Source of the DNA: Giesbergeria sp.
GTDB taxonomy: Bacteria > Pseudomonadota > Gammaproteobacteria > Burkholderiales > Burkholderiaceae_C
Assembly (NCBI GenBank): GCA_023150295.1
Contig: JAKLLE010000014.1
Coordinates: 1-60,364 of the forward strand
Length of the DNA stretch: 60,364 nucleotides
Reading direction: 5' to 3'
Shown: piece by piece, positions 47,019 through 56,861 of the stretch
How positions within the stretch are numbered: the stretch's first letter is position 1
Layout: each line of letters opens with the position of its first letter
The notes under the pieces: generated by a model
Told to the model about the DNA's origin: nothing
Seen by the model: the letters and a program-made list of their open reading frames with translations, nothing else
Databases searched by the model: none
Translations under genes and position numbers: made by a program

Positions 47019-48655
47019 ACGGCGCACTCCCCCCCGGCGCATTCCCGCCGCGCGCCCAGGCACTGGCACGGCTCACCGCGCAGGAATGGGATCTGGCCGT
47101 CATTGGCGGCGGCATCACCGGGGCGGGCGTGGCGCAGCAGGCCGCTGCCCAGGGCTGGCGCGTGCTGCTGGTGGAGCAACGGGACTTTGCCTGGGGCACA
47201 TCTAGCCGCTCGTCAAAATTAGTGCACGGCGGGCTGCGCTACCTGAAGCAAGGCGACCTCAAAACCACCCTGCATTCGGTGCGTGAGCGCAATCGCCTGC
47301 TGCGCGAGGCGCCCGACCTGGTGGAGCCGCAGAGCTTTCTGTTTGCCGACTGTGCGGGCCGCAAACCCAGTCGTTGGCTGATGCAGACCGGCCTGGTGGT
47401 GTACGACCTGATGGCCGAAAACCGCCGCTCGCGGGGCGGCCACTTCTACGCCGACCTGGCCACCACGCACATGCTTGCACCCGGCCTGGCGCCGCCTGGC
47501 CTGCGCGGCGCGCTGGTCTTTCAGGACGCCAAGACCGACGACGCCCGCCTGGTGCTGCGCGTGCTGCAGGAAGCACGCTTGCTGGGCGCCACCACGCTCA
47601 ACTACCTTGCCGCCCAAAGCCTGCAAACCGAGCAAGGCCGCGTGGCAGGCCTGGAGCTGCAAGACGCCCTGGAGGGGCAGCGCTACACCGTGCGCGCGCG
47701 CTGCGTGGTCAACGCCACCGGCGCCTGGGCCGACCGGCTGCGCAGCGGCACGGGCGCCCCGCCCCTGCTGCGCCCACTGCGCGGCAGCCACCTGGTCGTG
47801 CCTTTCTGGCGCCTGCCGGTGGCGCAGAGCATCAGCTTCATGCATCCGCAGGACGGGCGGCCGGTGTTCCTCTACCCCTGGGAAGGCGCCACCCTCATCG
47901 GCACCACCGACCTGGACCACCGCGAGCCGCTCGACACCGAGGCGCGCATCACCCCGGCCGAGGTGGGCTATCTGCTGGACGCCGTGAACGACCAGTTCCC
48001 CGCCACGCACCTGCGCCCGGCGGACGTAATCGCCTGCTACGCGGGCGTGCGCCCGGTGCTCGACGACAGCCAGCAGGACGCCTCCAAGGCCACGCGCGAC
48101 CATGTGGTGCGCGACGAAGCGGGCCTCATCACGCTGACCGGCGGCAAGCTCACCACCTTCCGCCCCATGGCACAGGACGCGCTGGCGCTGGCCGCGCCGC
48201 ATGTGGGCCAGCCATTTGCACGCAGCGATGCGCCCTTGTTCACCCCGCCCAGCACCCTGAACCCGCGCTGGAGCCCCGCCGTGCGCCAGCGCCTGCAGGC
48301 GCGCTACGGCAGCCTGGCCGCTGATCTGTGCGACGGTGCGCGCGATGAAGACCTGCAATGCATCCCCGGCACGCAAACACTGTGGATCGAACTGCCCCTG
48401 GCCGCCCGCCACGAGGCCGTGGAGCACCTGGACGACCTGCTGCTGCGCCGCACGCGGCTGGGCATTCTGCTGCCGCAGGGCGCACTGGCGCTGCTGGAGC
48501 GCATACGCCAGCTCTGCGCGCCGCACCTGGGCTGGAGTGATGCGCGCTGGGAGGCGGAAATTACCCGCTACCGCGAGCTGATCCACACGCATTACCAGCT
48601 GCCGGACAAGCATGAAGGCTTGGCACTTTCTTCCATGGGCGGCGATGCCACATGA
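47006..48655 (+). CDS. glpD: Glycerol-3-phosphate dehydrogenase (GlpD family)
   Basis: 549 residues from ATG 47006. FAD-binding GGGITGAGVAQQAAAQGWRVLLVEQ and RDFAWGTSSRSSKLVHGGLRYL are GlpD hallmarks, as are LIGTTDLDHRE, YAGVRPVLDD and GLITLTGGKLTTFRPMA. It oxidises sn-glycerol 3-phosphate to dihydroxyacetone phosphate, passing electrons to quinone at the inner membrane. It overlaps the FAD oxidase gene and precedes a FGGY kinase, so the three probably form one operon with the AraC regulator. Confidence 0.93.
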   Translation: MEGLNGALPPGAFPPRAQALARLTAQEWDLAVIGGGITGAGVAQQAAAQGWRVLLVEQRDFAWGTSSRSSKLVHGGLRYLKQGDLKTTLHSVRERNRLLREAPDLVEPQSFLFADCAGRKPSRWLMQTGLVVYDLMAENRRSRGGHFYADLATTHMLAPGLAPPGLRGALVFQDAKTDDARLVLRVLQEARLLGATTLNYLAAQSLQTEQGRVAGLELQDALEGQRYTVRARCVVNATGAWADRLRSGTGAPPLLRPLRGSHLVVPFWRLPVAQSISFMHPQDGRPVFLYPWEGATLIGTTDLDHREPLDTEARITPAEVGYLLDAVNDQFPATHLRPADVIACYAGVRPVLDDSQQDASKATRDHVVRDEAGLITLTGGKLTTFRPMAQDALALAAPHVGQPFARSDAPLFTPPSTLNPRWSPAVRQRLQARYGSLAADLCDGARDEDLQCIPGTQTLWIELPLAARHEAVEHLDDLLLRRTRLGILLPQGALALLERIRQLCAPHLGWSDARWEAEITRYRELIHTHYQLPDKHEGLALSSMGGDAT

Positions 48656-48680
48656 AAGCACGCGACGGTGCATCGGTTTT

Positions 48681-48782
48681 GCTCCCTCTCCCCTTGCGGG
48701 AGAGGGCGGGGGGAGAGGGGTGCTTGGAACGCAGCGCTTGCTCCCCCTCTCCCCAACCCTCTCCCGCAAGGGGAGAGGGGGC
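48681..48782. repeat. Long GC-rich inverted repeat (REP-like or terminator)
   Basis: The arm 48681-48723 pairs with 48736-48782; about 40 positions match, built around CCTCTCCCCTTGCGGGAGAGG, itself a small palindrome. It separates glpD from the kinase gene. Such intergenic hairpins occur in many copies in related genomes (from general knowledge); here it could stop or stabilise the glpD message. Confidence 0.75.
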
Positions 48783-48815
48783 AGGAAGCCGCATCAAAGA
48801 ATGACCATTAAAAAA

Positions 48816-48851
48816 GCCTCTGGCGCTTATCCATAAAGCGCAAGCAGCTAT
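48816..48851 (-). repeat. Dispersed 36-bp repeat, copy 5 (intergenic)
   Basis: On the minus strand: ATAGCT, GCT, TGCGC, 10 nt, AGCGC, CAGAGGC, with TTGCTATATATTTG alongside. It lies 29 bases before the FGGY kinase start, so its AT-rich part is in that gene's leader. Confidence 0.8.
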
Positions 48852-48880
48852 CAAATATATAGCAAACCCCAGGAGAAGCC

Positions 48881-50443
48881 ATGACCCAGCCCTACCTGCT
48901 CGCCATCGACAACGGCACCCAGAGCGTGCGCGCCCTGCTGTTCGACCTGCACGGCAACCTGGTAAACAAGGCGCAGGTGCAGATCACCACCTACCAGTCC
49001 CCCCAGCCCGGCTGGATGGAGAACGACCCCGAGGCCTTCTGGCACACGCTCTGCCAGGCCTGCCAGCGCCTGTGGGCCAGCACGGCGGTGCCCAAAGAGT
49101 CGATTGCCGGCGTTGTCGTCACCACCCAGCGCGGCACCACGGTGTCGCTGGGGGCCGACGGGCAGCCGCTGCGCCCCTCCATGATCTGGCTGGACCAGCG
49201 CCGCGCCGAGCTGGCCCCGCGCCTGCCCTGGTGGTGGGAGGCGGCCTTTGCCGCCATCGGCATGCAGGGCACCGTGCGCCACTTCCAGCACGAGGCCGAG
49301 GCCAACTGGATCGCCCAGCACCAGCCCGACCTCTGGGCGCGCACCGACAAGTTTTTGCTGCTCTCGGGCTACCTGAACCACCGGCTCACGGGGCGGTGTG
49401 TTGATTCGGTGGCCTCGCAAGTGGGTTACATACCGTTCGACTACAAAAAAGGCCGCTGGGCGGCGCCGCACGACTGGAAGTGGCACGCCCTGGGCGTTCG
49501 ACCCTCCATGCTGCCCGAGCTGGTGCGACCGGGCACGGTGATTGGCACTGTCACGCCCCAGGCTGCGCAGGACACCGGCATCCCCGCCGGCCTGCCCATC
49601 GTGGCGGGCGCGGCGGACAAGGCCTGCGAGGTCATCGGCGCGGGCTGCCTCACGCCCGAAATCGCCTGCCTGTCTTACGGCACGGCCGCCACCATCAACA
49701 CCACCACGCCGCGCTACCTGGAGGCCACGCCCTTCATCCCGCCCTACCAGGCCGCCGTGCCGGGGCATTACAACACTGAGGTGCAGATCACGCGGGGTTT
49801 TTGGATGGTGAGCTGGTTCAAGGAACAGTTCGGCCAGCACGAGCAGCGCTTGGCGCAAGAGCGCGGCGTGCCGCCCGAGAGCCTGTTCGATGCCCTGGTG
49901 AACGCCGTGCCTCCAGGCGCGCAGGGCCTGATGCTGCAGCCCTTCTGGAACCCCGGCATCAAGGTGCCCGGCCCCGAGGCCAAGGGCGCCGTCATCGGCT
50001 TTGGCGACGTGCACACCCGCGCCCACCTGTACCGCGCCATCCTCGAAGGCCTGGCCTACGCGCTGCGCGAGGCCAAGGAGCGCATCGAAAAGCGCGGCGG
50101 CGCGCGCATCGAGCGCGTGCGCGTCTCGGGCGGCGGCTCGCAGAGCGACGCGGCCATGCAGATCACCGCCAACATTTTCAACCTGCCCTGCGAGCGCCCG
50201 CACCTGTACGAAACCAGCGGCCTGGGCGCCGCCATCATCGCCAGCGTGGGCCTGGGGCTGCACCCCGACTTCGCCACCGCCGTGCGTGCGATGACGCGCA
50301 TCGGCCAGGTCTTTTTGCCCGAGGCCGAGCACGCCCGCACCTACGAGCAGCTCTACCGGCGCGTCTATTGCCGCATGTATGAAAGGTTGCAGCCCCTGTA
50401 CCGGGACATCCGCGCCATCACCGGGTACCCTTCACACGATTGA
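48881..50443 (+). CDS. FGGY-family carbohydrate kinase
   Basis: 520 residues. N-terminal ATP domain: YLLAIDNGTQSVRALLFD and GWMENDPEAFW; later GAADKACEVIGAGCLTPEIACLSYGT and RVSGGGSQSDAAMQI, all FGGY signatures. The family includes glycerol, xylulose and ribulose kinases; glpD next door makes glycerol or a related polyol the most likely substrate. It is longer than E. coli GlpK only slightly, and lacks an obvious FBP site. It ends four bases into an alternative start region of the next gene. Confidence 0.9.
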   Translation: MTQPYLLAIDNGTQSVRALLFDLHGNLVNKAQVQITTYQSPQPGWMENDPEAFWHTLCQACQRLWASTAVPKESIAGVVVTTQRGTTVSLGADGQPLRPSMIWLDQRRAELAPRLPWWWEAAFAAIGMQGTVRHFQHEAEANWIAQHQPDLWARTDKFLLLSGYLNHRLTGRCVDSVASQVGYIPFDYKKGRWAAPHDWKWHALGVRPSMLPELVRPGTVIGTVTPQAAQDTGIPAGLPIVAGAADKACEVIGAGCLTPEIACLSYGTAATINTTTPRYLEATPFIPPYQAAVPGHYNTEVQITRGFWMVSWFKEQFGQHEQRLAQERGVPPESLFDALVNAVPPGAQGLMLQPFWNPGIKVPGPEAKGAVIGFGDVHTRAHLYRAILEGLAYALREAKERIEKRGGARIERVRVSGGGSQSDAAMQITANIFNLPCERPHLYETSGLGAAIIASVGLGLHPDFATAVRAMTRIGQVFLPEAEHARTYEQLYRRVYCRMYERLQPLYRDIRAITGYPSHD

Positions 50444-50469
50444 CCCTTGCTCCAACGCACCCCGCCGCC

Positions 50470-51822
50470 ATGAAACGTATCCTCATCACCGCCCTGCTCG
50501 CCCTCAGCGCCAGCAGCCCCGCCTGGGCCTGGAGCAACCACGCCCTGGCCAGCTACCGCGCCTTTGAATCCATGCCCCCGGTGGCCCAGGCCGCGCCCGT
50601 GGCGGCCGAGCCGCTCGAAGCGTTCCTGGCGGCACAGGCCCAGCCCATCGCACAGCTATTGACCGAACAGGACGCCTGGGCCCAGCAGCACATTGCCACC
50701 TACCCGCCGCTGCCCGCGGCGCTGCGTTTCGACCCCGCCGTGGCCGCCCAGGGGCCGCAGGCCCTGCGCAAAGCCTTTCTGACGGCACTGCGCATCTCGC
50801 CCCAAAGCCGGTTTGCGCTGTACGTCCAGCCCGACCCCTGGGCCGCGCCGCCGCAGGCCGAGCGCATGGCGCACGACCTCGTCAGCGCCCTGCCCGCGCG
50901 CGACAAGGACGGCGGCGGCCACCACTTCGTGGCGCTGCGCGCGGGCGACATGGTGGCACCCATTGCCGTGCTCGCCTCGGCCAGCGACGAGCCTGACTAC
51001 GGCATGGACTTGAACCTGTGGGAAGACAGCCCCTCCGACTGGGGCCCGCGCTACGGCTTTGGCAAGATTCCCTTCGGCAACCCCAACCTGGACTTCTCCA
51101 CCCAGGCGCCCTTCCACATGGGCTACTACCACGAAGCACCGGTCATCTACATGGCGGCGGGCTTTCTCAAGCGCACCTACCCGATGCTGCGCATCCACCA
51201 GTACGCAGGGCTGTCGGAACTGGCCTTTCGCACCGGGCACCCCTACTGGGGCTGGCGCTTTGCCGGGCTGGCGCTGCACTACCTGCAGGACCTGACCCAG
51301 CCCTACCATGCCAGCCTGGCGCCGGGCTTCTCGGCCGCACGGCTCATCGGCATCAACCTGATGGCCATGCTGGGCATGCCCGGCGCCAAGAACGACATGG
51401 TCATCCTGCTGTCCAACCGCCACTTCGTGCTGGAACGCTATGAAAGCCAGATGATCCAGACCAGCGCCCAGGCCCGCCAGAGCGGCAGTGTGGACCAGGC
51501 CCTGCGCGACACCAGCACCGACGCCAGCCACCCCACCTGGAGCGAAACCTACGCCCGCGACACCGTCGCCCAGCAGGCCCACGCCCTGGGCCCCGCCGTG
51601 ACCGAGCAAATGCTGGCCAGCGTGCAGCCCGGCTACGTCAACGACCCCAGCTTCGACTTCGGCGTGCACGCCAAGGACATCGACCTGGTGGCCGAAGTCG
51701 CCAGCCAGGGCGAAGCGCAGCGCCAGGTGCTGGAATCCACCATCGCCACGCTGATGCGCAACTTTGGCGCACACAGCCGCAACATGGTGCGCGGCATCCT
51801 GGACAACGCAGCCGCACGCTGA
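50470..51822 (+). CDS. Secreted zinc-dependent phospholipase C-like protein
   Basis: 450 residues from ATG 50470 with a signal peptide ending SSPAWA. The mature protein would begin Trp21-Ser-Asn-His; in zinc phospholipase C and P1/S1 nucleases the N-terminal Trp itself binds zinc. The second zinc motif is visible as LHYLQDLTQPYHASL (HxxxD...H). It is larger than the Bacillus enzyme, with extra sequence between the two motifs. The likely role is cleaving phospholipid headgroups or nucleic acid in the periplasm or outside. The glp-type genes upstream could use the products; that is inference. Confidence 0.75.
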   Translation: MKRILITALLALSASSPAWAWSNHALASYRAFESMPPVAQAAPVAAEPLEAFLAAQAQPIAQLLTEQDAWAQQHIATYPPLPAALRFDPAVAAQGPQALRKAFLTALRISPQSRFALYVQPDPWAAPPQAERMAHDLVSALPARDKDGGGHHFVALRAGDMVAPIAVLASASDEPDYGMDLNLWEDSPSDWGPRYGFGKIPFGNPNLDFSTQAPFHMGYYHEAPVIYMAAGFLKRTYPMLRIHQYAGLSELAFRTGHPYWGWRFAGLALHYLQDLTQPYHASLAPGFSAARLIGINLMAMLGMPGAKNDMVILLSNRHFVLERYESQMIQTSAQARQSGSVDQALRDTSTDASHPTWSETYARDTVAQQAHALGPAVTEQMLASVQPGYVNDPSFDFGVHAKDIDLVAEVASQGEAQRQVLESTIATLMRNFGAHSRNMVRGILDNAAAR

Positions 51823-51857
51823 GCGCTGCACGGCAGTGGCGGTAAGCTATCGCCCCC

Positions 51858-52460
51858 ATGCCCCACACCCTGGCCGCCCCCACGCACAGCGAACTCGTCA
51901 TCAAGAAAAGCCGCTTCATAGGCTGCGTGCAACCCATGCCCGACCGGGCCAGCGCCCAGGCGCACGTCGATGCACTGTGGAAACAACACCCCGGCGCCGC
52001 CCACATCTGCTGGGCGCTGCTCGCGGGCGGCCAGTCTGCCGCCGTGGACGACGGCGAACCCGGCGGCACGGCCGGCCGCCCCATGCTGGACGTGCTGCGC
52101 CACCAGGACCTCGAAGGCGTGCTGGCCACCGTGGTGCGCTACTTTGGCGGCGTCAAGCTGGGCGCAGGCGGCCTGGTGCGTGCCTACACCGACTGCGTGG
52201 CCCAGGCCCTGCTCACCGCGCCCAAAGTGCCGCTGCAGCGCATGAAAACCCTGCAATGCCTGGTGCCCTACGCCCTGGAAGGCCTGCTGCGCCGCGAGAT
52301 CGAGGCCGCCCATGCCGAGCTGCTGGAGGTACAGCACGCTAGCCTGGTCACCCTGCACCTGCGCCTGCCCGAGGCCCAGGCCGCCGCCTTTGTGCAACGC
52401 ATCAACGACCAGGGCCAGGGCCGCGTGGGGTGGCAAGACGCCCCCGGCATTGCCGCCTGA
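51858..52460 (+). CDS. yigZ: YigZ/IMPACT family protein
   Basis: 200 residues. The signature is IKKSRFIGCVQPM, then AVDDGEPGGTAGRPMLDVLRHQDLEGVLATVVRYFGGVKLGAGGLVRAY, nearly identical to E. coli YigZ. The C-terminal part is the DUF1949 domain. The IMPACT fold has RNA- or translation-linked roles in eukaryotes; bacterial function is unclear. 35 bases after the phospholipase gene. Confidence 0.92.
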   Translation: MPHTLAAPTHSELVIKKSRFIGCVQPMPDRASAQAHVDALWKQHPGAAHICWALLAGGQSAAVDDGEPGGTAGRPMLDVLRHQDLEGVLATVVRYFGGVKLGAGGLVRAYTDCVAQALLTAPKVPLQRMKTLQCLVPYALEGLLRREIEAAHAELLEVQHASLVTLHLRLPEAQAAAFVQRINDQGQGRVGWQDAPGIAA

Positions 52461-52526
52461 GCGATTTCGCTTCAGAAAAGCGCGCCATCTGCCGATACCC
52501 AGGTGTTGCACCCCTGGAGCCCAGCC

Positions 52527-52742
52527 ATGGACGTCGCCCTCTCCAACACCATCATCCAAACCGCCACCCACCTGGCCAGCGCCAAGCAGTCGGACGCCGT
52601 CAACATCGCCATGCTGAAAAAAGCACTGGACATGCAGGAAACCGCCGCCGCCACGATGCTCGACACCCTGGTGCAGTCCATGCCCCAGCCCCAGCTTGCC
52701 ACCTCCGGCTCGTTGGGGACGCAGCTCAATACCTTTGCCTGA
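52527..52742 (+). CDS. YjfB-family putative motility protein
   Basis: 71 residues from ATG 52527 (MDVALSNTIIQTATHLASAKQ). NIAMLKKALDMQETAAATMLDTLVQSM is the signature of the YjfB motility-associated family (very small helical proteins). No flagellar genes lie within the window. A GGAG sits close upstream. Confidence 0.75.
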   Translation: MDVALSNTIIQTATHLASAKQSDAVNIAMLKKALDMQETAAATMLDTLVQSMPQPQLATSGSLGTQLNTFA

Positions 52743-52840
52743 AAAGCCCCACCGCTGGGGGCACTGCGCCTGACGCAGAATTTCCGTTGGCAAAAAAGCC
52801 GCCTGGCTTTACAAACGCAGCACCACGCTCTGCATTTGCC

Positions 52841-53089
52841 ATGAACACCTTCAAAACCGCCCCCATTCCCCTCGGTGACTCCGTAGGCATCATCCTGCCT
52901 GATGAGGCGCTGGCGCGCATGAATCTGAAAGTAGGCGACACGATGTTCCTGACCACATCTGCCGATGGTTTGCTGCTTTCGCCCTTTGCACCGACTTCAG
53001 ACACAACCAGCCCTGCAGACGACGACTTCGCACCCGAAGGCAGCGAAGCTCCGCGCTCATTGGCCAAGCATCCTGACGGGTCGAAATAA
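52841..53089 (+). CDS. AbrB/MazE-type DNA-binding protein, orphan antitoxin
   Basis: 82 residues from ATG 52841. The swapped-hairpin fold TAPIPLGDSVGIILPDEALARMNLKVGDTMFLTTSADGLLLSP is the AbrB/MazE DNA-binding domain; the tail is acidic and probably disordered, as in antitoxins. Partner toxins (MazF, Fic/Doc or PIN) normally follow within a few bases; instead a 113-base gap and the MmeI-like gene follow. It may be a lone regulator. Confidence 0.75.
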   Translation: MNTFKTAPIPLGDSVGIILPDEALARMNLKVGDTMFLTTSADGLLLSPFAPTSDTTSPADDDFAPEGSEAPRSLAKHPDGSK

Positions 53090-53202
53090 CTCACGATTGC
53101 TGCCAACACACGCCGCGAGCCCTACCAATGCTGCGCCCCCACACCCAGCGCCGGACCTGACACGCGCCTGAGCACGACCCCTGCCCCGCTATCATCCAGC
53201 GC

Positions 53203-56200
53203 ATGGGAGAGAGCACCACCAACACCGACGCTGCCACCGCCGCAGCGCACGCCTTCATCGCCCGCTGGAGCGGCAGCACCGCCAGTGAACTGGCCAGCGC
53301 GCAGAGCTTTGTGATCGACCTGTGCGAGCTGCTGGGTGTGGACAAGCCCCACCCCACGCCCGAGCAAAGCTACATGTTCGAGCGGCCCATCACCTTTGCG
53401 CATGGCGACGGCAGCACCAGCCCTGGGCGCATTGACTGCTACCGGCGCGGCCACTTTGTGCTGGAGGCCAAAAAGTTCAAGGCCCCCACGCACACCAAAG
53501 GCTTTGACGACGGCCTGCTGCGCGCCCGCAGCCAGGCCGAGGGCTACGCCCGCGCCCTGCCCGCCACCGAAGGCCGCCCGCCCTTTGTGCTGGTGGTGGA
53601 CGTGGGCAACGTCATCGAGGTGTATGCCGAATTCAGCCAAAGCGGCGCCACCTACACCCCCTACCCCGACCCGCGCAGCCACCGCCTGCTGCTGGCCGAC
53701 CTGGCCCGGCCCGAAGTGCGCGAGCGCCTGCGCCGCATCTGGTGCGACCCCGACAGCCTGAACCCCGCACGCATCAGCGCCCAGGTCACGCGCGACGTGG
53801 CCGCGCTGCTGGCCCGCCTGTCGCAATCGCTCGAAGCCAGCCTGGGTTTGATGCCAAATATGGCTCCAGCGCCCGGTACACAAGCGCAAGCAGCTCCTGA
53901 AATCGTAGCAGCCTACCTCACCCGCTGCCTGTTCTCCATGTTTGCCGAAGACGTGGAACTGCTGCCCAAAGGCGCCTTCCAGGGCCTGCTGCAAACCCAC
54001 CGGGGCGACCCCGTGGCGCTGCAACACATGCTGCGCATTTTGTGGGCCGACATGGACCGGGGCGGCTTTTGCGCCGCGCTGGCCAAGAACGTGCTGCACT
54101 TCAACGGCAAACTCTTCAAAGGCGCAGAGCACGCGCACTACAGCCTACTGCTCAGCGCAGAGCAAATCGACCTGCTCATCCAAGCCGCCCGCGCCAACTG
54201 GCGCGAAGTGGAACCCGCCATCTTCGGCACCCTGCTCGAACGCGCCCTGGACCCCACCGAACGCCACGCCCTGGGCGCGCACTACACGCCCCGCGCCTAT
54301 GTGGAGCGCCTGGTGCAACCCACCGTGATCGCCCCGCTGCGCCAGGAATGGGAATACGCCCGCGCCGCCGCCCTGGTGCTGGCCCGCGAAGCCGCCGAGC
54401 TGGACGGCAAGGCCCAGCAAGCCAAGCTCGAAGCCGCCCGCGCCGAAGTGCTGCGCTTTCACCACCGGCTGTGCACCGTGCGCGTGCTGGACCCCGCCTG
54501 CGGCAGCGCCAACTTCCTGTACGTCACGCTGGAACACCTCAAGCGCCTGGAGGGCGAAGTCATCAACCAACTGCAGGAACTGGGCACCACCCACGAACAC
54601 CTGCAGGGCCGCCTGGGCTTTGAAGGCGAAACCGTGACGCTGCAGCAACTGCGCGGCATCGAACTGAACGAACGCGCCGCCGCCCTGGCCGAACTCGTGC
54701 TCTGGATTGGCTACCTGCAATGGCACATCCGCACCCGCGGCCACGCCAGCGTGGCCACGCCCGTGGTGCACAACTACGGCAACATCGAATGCCGCGACGC
54801 CTTGCTCGCCTGGGACGCGCAGGAACTGGCGTATGACGACGCGGGCCGCCTGCTCAGCCGCTGGGACGGCCGCAGCTACCAACCCCACCCCGTCACCGGC
54901 GAACCCGTCCCCGACGAGGCCGCCCAGGTGCCCCAGTGGCGCTACATCGGCGCCCGCAAAGCCGACTGGCCGCAAGCGGACTTCATTGTGGGGAACCCGC
55001 CGTTCATTGGAAACAAGCGCATGCGCGAGGCGCTGGGCGACGGCTATGTGCAAGCCCTGCGCAGCACCTGGCAAGACGTGCCCGAGAGCGCCGACTTTGT
55101 GATGTATTGGTGGCACCATGCCGCCCAACAGGTGGCCAGCGGGCAGTCGCAGCGCATGGGCCTGATTACCACCAACAGCCTGACCATGGTTTTCAACCGC
55201 CGCGTGGTTCAGGCAGCGCTGGACAAAGGCACCCACCTGAACATGGCCATCCCCGACCACCCCTGGGTGGACAGCGCCAACGGTGCCGCCGTACGCATTG
55301 CCATGACGGTGCTGGCCGCTGGCCAGGGTGAAGGCACCTTGTTCGCCGTGACCGACGAACAGCCCGGCGACCATGGCGAAGCTGCGGTAACCCTGCACAG
55401 CAGAGTCGGCCTGGTGCATGCCGACCTGAAAGTGGGGGCGAATGTGGCAGCCGCAAAACCTTTGCACGCAATGGATGGGCTGGCCAACCGTGGCGTGATT
55501 CCACATGGCGCCGGAATGACTGTTACGCCAGAACAAGCCCAAGCACTTGGCTTGGGCACGGTGCCGGGAATGGAAAAGCACTTGCGCCCCTACTGCAATG
55601 GCAAAGACCTTACCGACAAGCCGCGCGGACTGCTTGTCATCGACTGCCATGGCTTGAATTCAGAGGAAGTACGCGACCGTTTCCCAGCGCTGTACCAATG
55701 GCTGCTAGAACGGGTAAAGCCAGAACGAGAACAAAACAACAGGCCGAGAGTTCGCGATTTGTGGTGGCTATTTGCAGAAGCCAGAGTCGTCATGCGTGCT
55801 TCCCTACGAGACCTCAGGCGATACATAGTCACTGGCCAAGTCGCCAAACACCGCGTGTTCCAGTTTCTGGACACATCCATCTTGCCCGACGACAAACTCA
55901 TTGCCATCGCCCTGGACGACTCCTTTTCCCTGGGTATCCTCTCCAGCCAGTTGCACATTGATTGGGCACTGGCCACAGGCGGCACTCTGGAAGATCGCCC
56001 GGTCTACAGCAAATCCCGCTGTTTTGACACCTTCCCCTTCCCCGACGAAGACACCGGCCTGACCCCGCAACTGCGCGAGCGCATCGCCCACCTCGCCGAG
56101 CACATCGACGCACACCGCAAGCGCGTGCTGGGGCAGGTGGGGTCTGCGGGGCGCGATTTCGCAAGCGAAGCGCGTATGAGCGCCCCGCAGACCCCGCCTG

Positions 56201-56844
56201 CCCCGGCACTACCCGCCACAGCACCACCCACCACAGCACCCGCAACAACCACACCTCTGACCCTCACAGGCCTCTACAACGTCCTGCAAGCCCTGCGCGA
56301 AGGCCGCCCGCTGACACCGAAGGAAAAAGCCATCCACACCCAGGGCCTGGTGGGCGTGCTGCGCGAGCTGCACGACGAACTGGACGCCGCCGTTCTGCAA
56401 GCCTACGGCCTGCCCGCCACGGCCAGCACCGACGACATCCTGGCCCACCTGGTGCAGCTCAACGCCCAGCGCGCCCAGGAAGAAGCCCAGGGCCGCGTGC
56501 GCTGGCTGCGCCCGGCCTTTCAAAATCCGCAAAATTCGCTACAAATTCAAGAGCATCTAGCGCACGACCAGCAAGCGCAAGAGCCTGATTTTGATATTGA
56601 AAAACCGCTATCAAAAGCAGAGCAACCCGCAGCCCAGCCCTGGCCCGCCACCTTGCCCGAACAGGTGCGCGCCGTGGCCGCTGTGCTGGCCGCCAGCGCC
56701 GCGCCGCTGACCCTGCCCGCCATCGAGGCGCGCTTCAAGGGCCGGGGCCCCTGGAAGAAAGGCCTGCCCACGCTGCTGCAAACCCTGGAAGCCCTGGGCC
56801 ACGCGCAGCCCGTACTTACGCCCCAGGGTACGGCCTGGCGCTGA
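53203..56844 (+). CDS. MmeI-like single-chain restriction-modification enzyme (type IIL)
   Basis: 1213 residues. The N-terminal nuclease shows Asp78-x9-Glu88-Ala-Lys90 ([16 protein letters not shown]). A helical spacer follows, then an N6-adenine methyltransferase with motif [10 protein letters not shown] (Asp430) and motif IV NPPF (Asn598), a target-recognition region at about 725-930, and a C-terminal extension with a winged-helix-like end ([19 protein letters not shown]). Such proteins methylate one strand and cut at a distance. Two 36-bp repeats are translated in frame (at 53862 and 56550). The recognition region has a lower GC and different codon use than the rest, consistent with domain exchange. 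Confidence 0.88.
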   Translation: MGESTTNTDAATAAAHAFIARWSGSTASELASAQSFVIDLCELLGVDKPHPTPEQSYMFERPITFAHGDGSTSPGRIDCYRRGHFVLEAKKFKAPTHTKGFDDGLLRARSQAEGYARALPATEGRPPFVLVVDVGNVIEVYAEFSQSGATYTPYPDPRSHRLLLADLARPEVRERLRRIWCDPDSLNPARISAQVTRDVAALLARLSQSLEASLGLMPNMAPAPGTQAQAAPEIVAAYLTRCLFSMFAEDVELLPKGAFQGLLQTHRGDPVALQHMLRILWADMDRGGFCAALAKNVLHFNGKLFKGAEHAHYSLLLSAEQIDLLIQAARANWREVEPAIFGTLLERALDPTERHALGAHYTPRAYVERLVQPTVIAPLRQEWEYARAAALVLAREAAELDGKAQQAKLEAARAEVLRFHHRLCTVRVLDPACGSANFLYVTLEHLKRLEGEVINQLQELGTTHEHLQGRLGFEGETVTLQQLRGIELNERAAALAELVLWIGYLQWHIRTRGHASVATPVVHNYGNIECRDALLAWDAQELAYDDAGRLLSRWDGRSYQPHPVTGEPVPDEAAQVPQWRYIGARKADWPQADFIVGNPPFIGNKRMREALGDGYVQALRSTWQDVPESADFVMYWWHHAAQQVASGQSQRMGLITTNSLTMVFNRRVVQAALDKGTHLNMAIPDHPWVDSANGAAVRIAMTVLAAGQGEGTLFAVTDEQPGDHGEAAVTLHSRVGLVHADLKVGANVAAAKPLHAMDGLANRGVIPHGAGMTVTPEQAQALGLGTVPGMEKHLRPYCNGKDLTDKPRGLLVIDCHGLNSEEVRDRFPALYQWLLERVKPEREQNNRPRVRDLWWLFAEARVVMRASLRDLRRYIVTGQVAKHRVFQFLDTSILPDDKLIAIALDDSFSLGILSSQLHIDWALATGGTLEDRPVYSKSRCFDTFPFPDEDTGLTPQLRERIAHLAEHIDAHRKRVLGQVGSAGRDFASEARMSAPQTPPAPALPATAPPTTAPATTTPLTLTGLYNVLQALREGRPLTPKEKAIHTQGLVGVLRELHDELDAAVLQAYGLPATASTDDILAHLVQLNAQRAQEEAQGRVRWLRPAFQNPQNSLQIQEHLAHDQQAQEPDFDIEKPLSKAEQPAAQPWPATLPEQVRAVAAVLAASAAPLTLPAIEARFKGRGPWKKGLPTLLQTLEALGHAQPVLTPQGTAWR
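53862..53897 (-). repeat. Dispersed 36-bp repeat, copy 6 (inside the MmeI-like gene, in frame)
   Basis: Minus-strand orientation: GGAGCT, GCT, TGCGC, 10 nt, GGCGC, TGGAGCC. Translated as [14 protein letters not shown], in the loop between the nuclease and the helical spacer. Confidence 0.65.
56550..56585 (+). repeat. Dispersed 36-bp repeat, copy 7 (inside the MmeI-like gene, in frame)
   Basis: Plus-strand orientation: AGAGCA, TCT, AGCGC, 10 nt, AGCGC, AAGAGCC, preceded by GCTACAAATTCA and followed by AT-rich sequence. Translated as [11 protein letters not shown] within the C-terminal linker. Flanking bases to about 56620 share the AT-rich character. Confidence 0.65.
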
Positions 56845-56861
56845 GCCCAGCCAGCACCGCT

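Noticed and set aside
46406-48655. 749-residue protein merging the FAD oxidase region and GlpD
   Set aside because: The first 200 codons lie inside the FAD oxidase gene in another frame; GlpD starts at ATG 47006.
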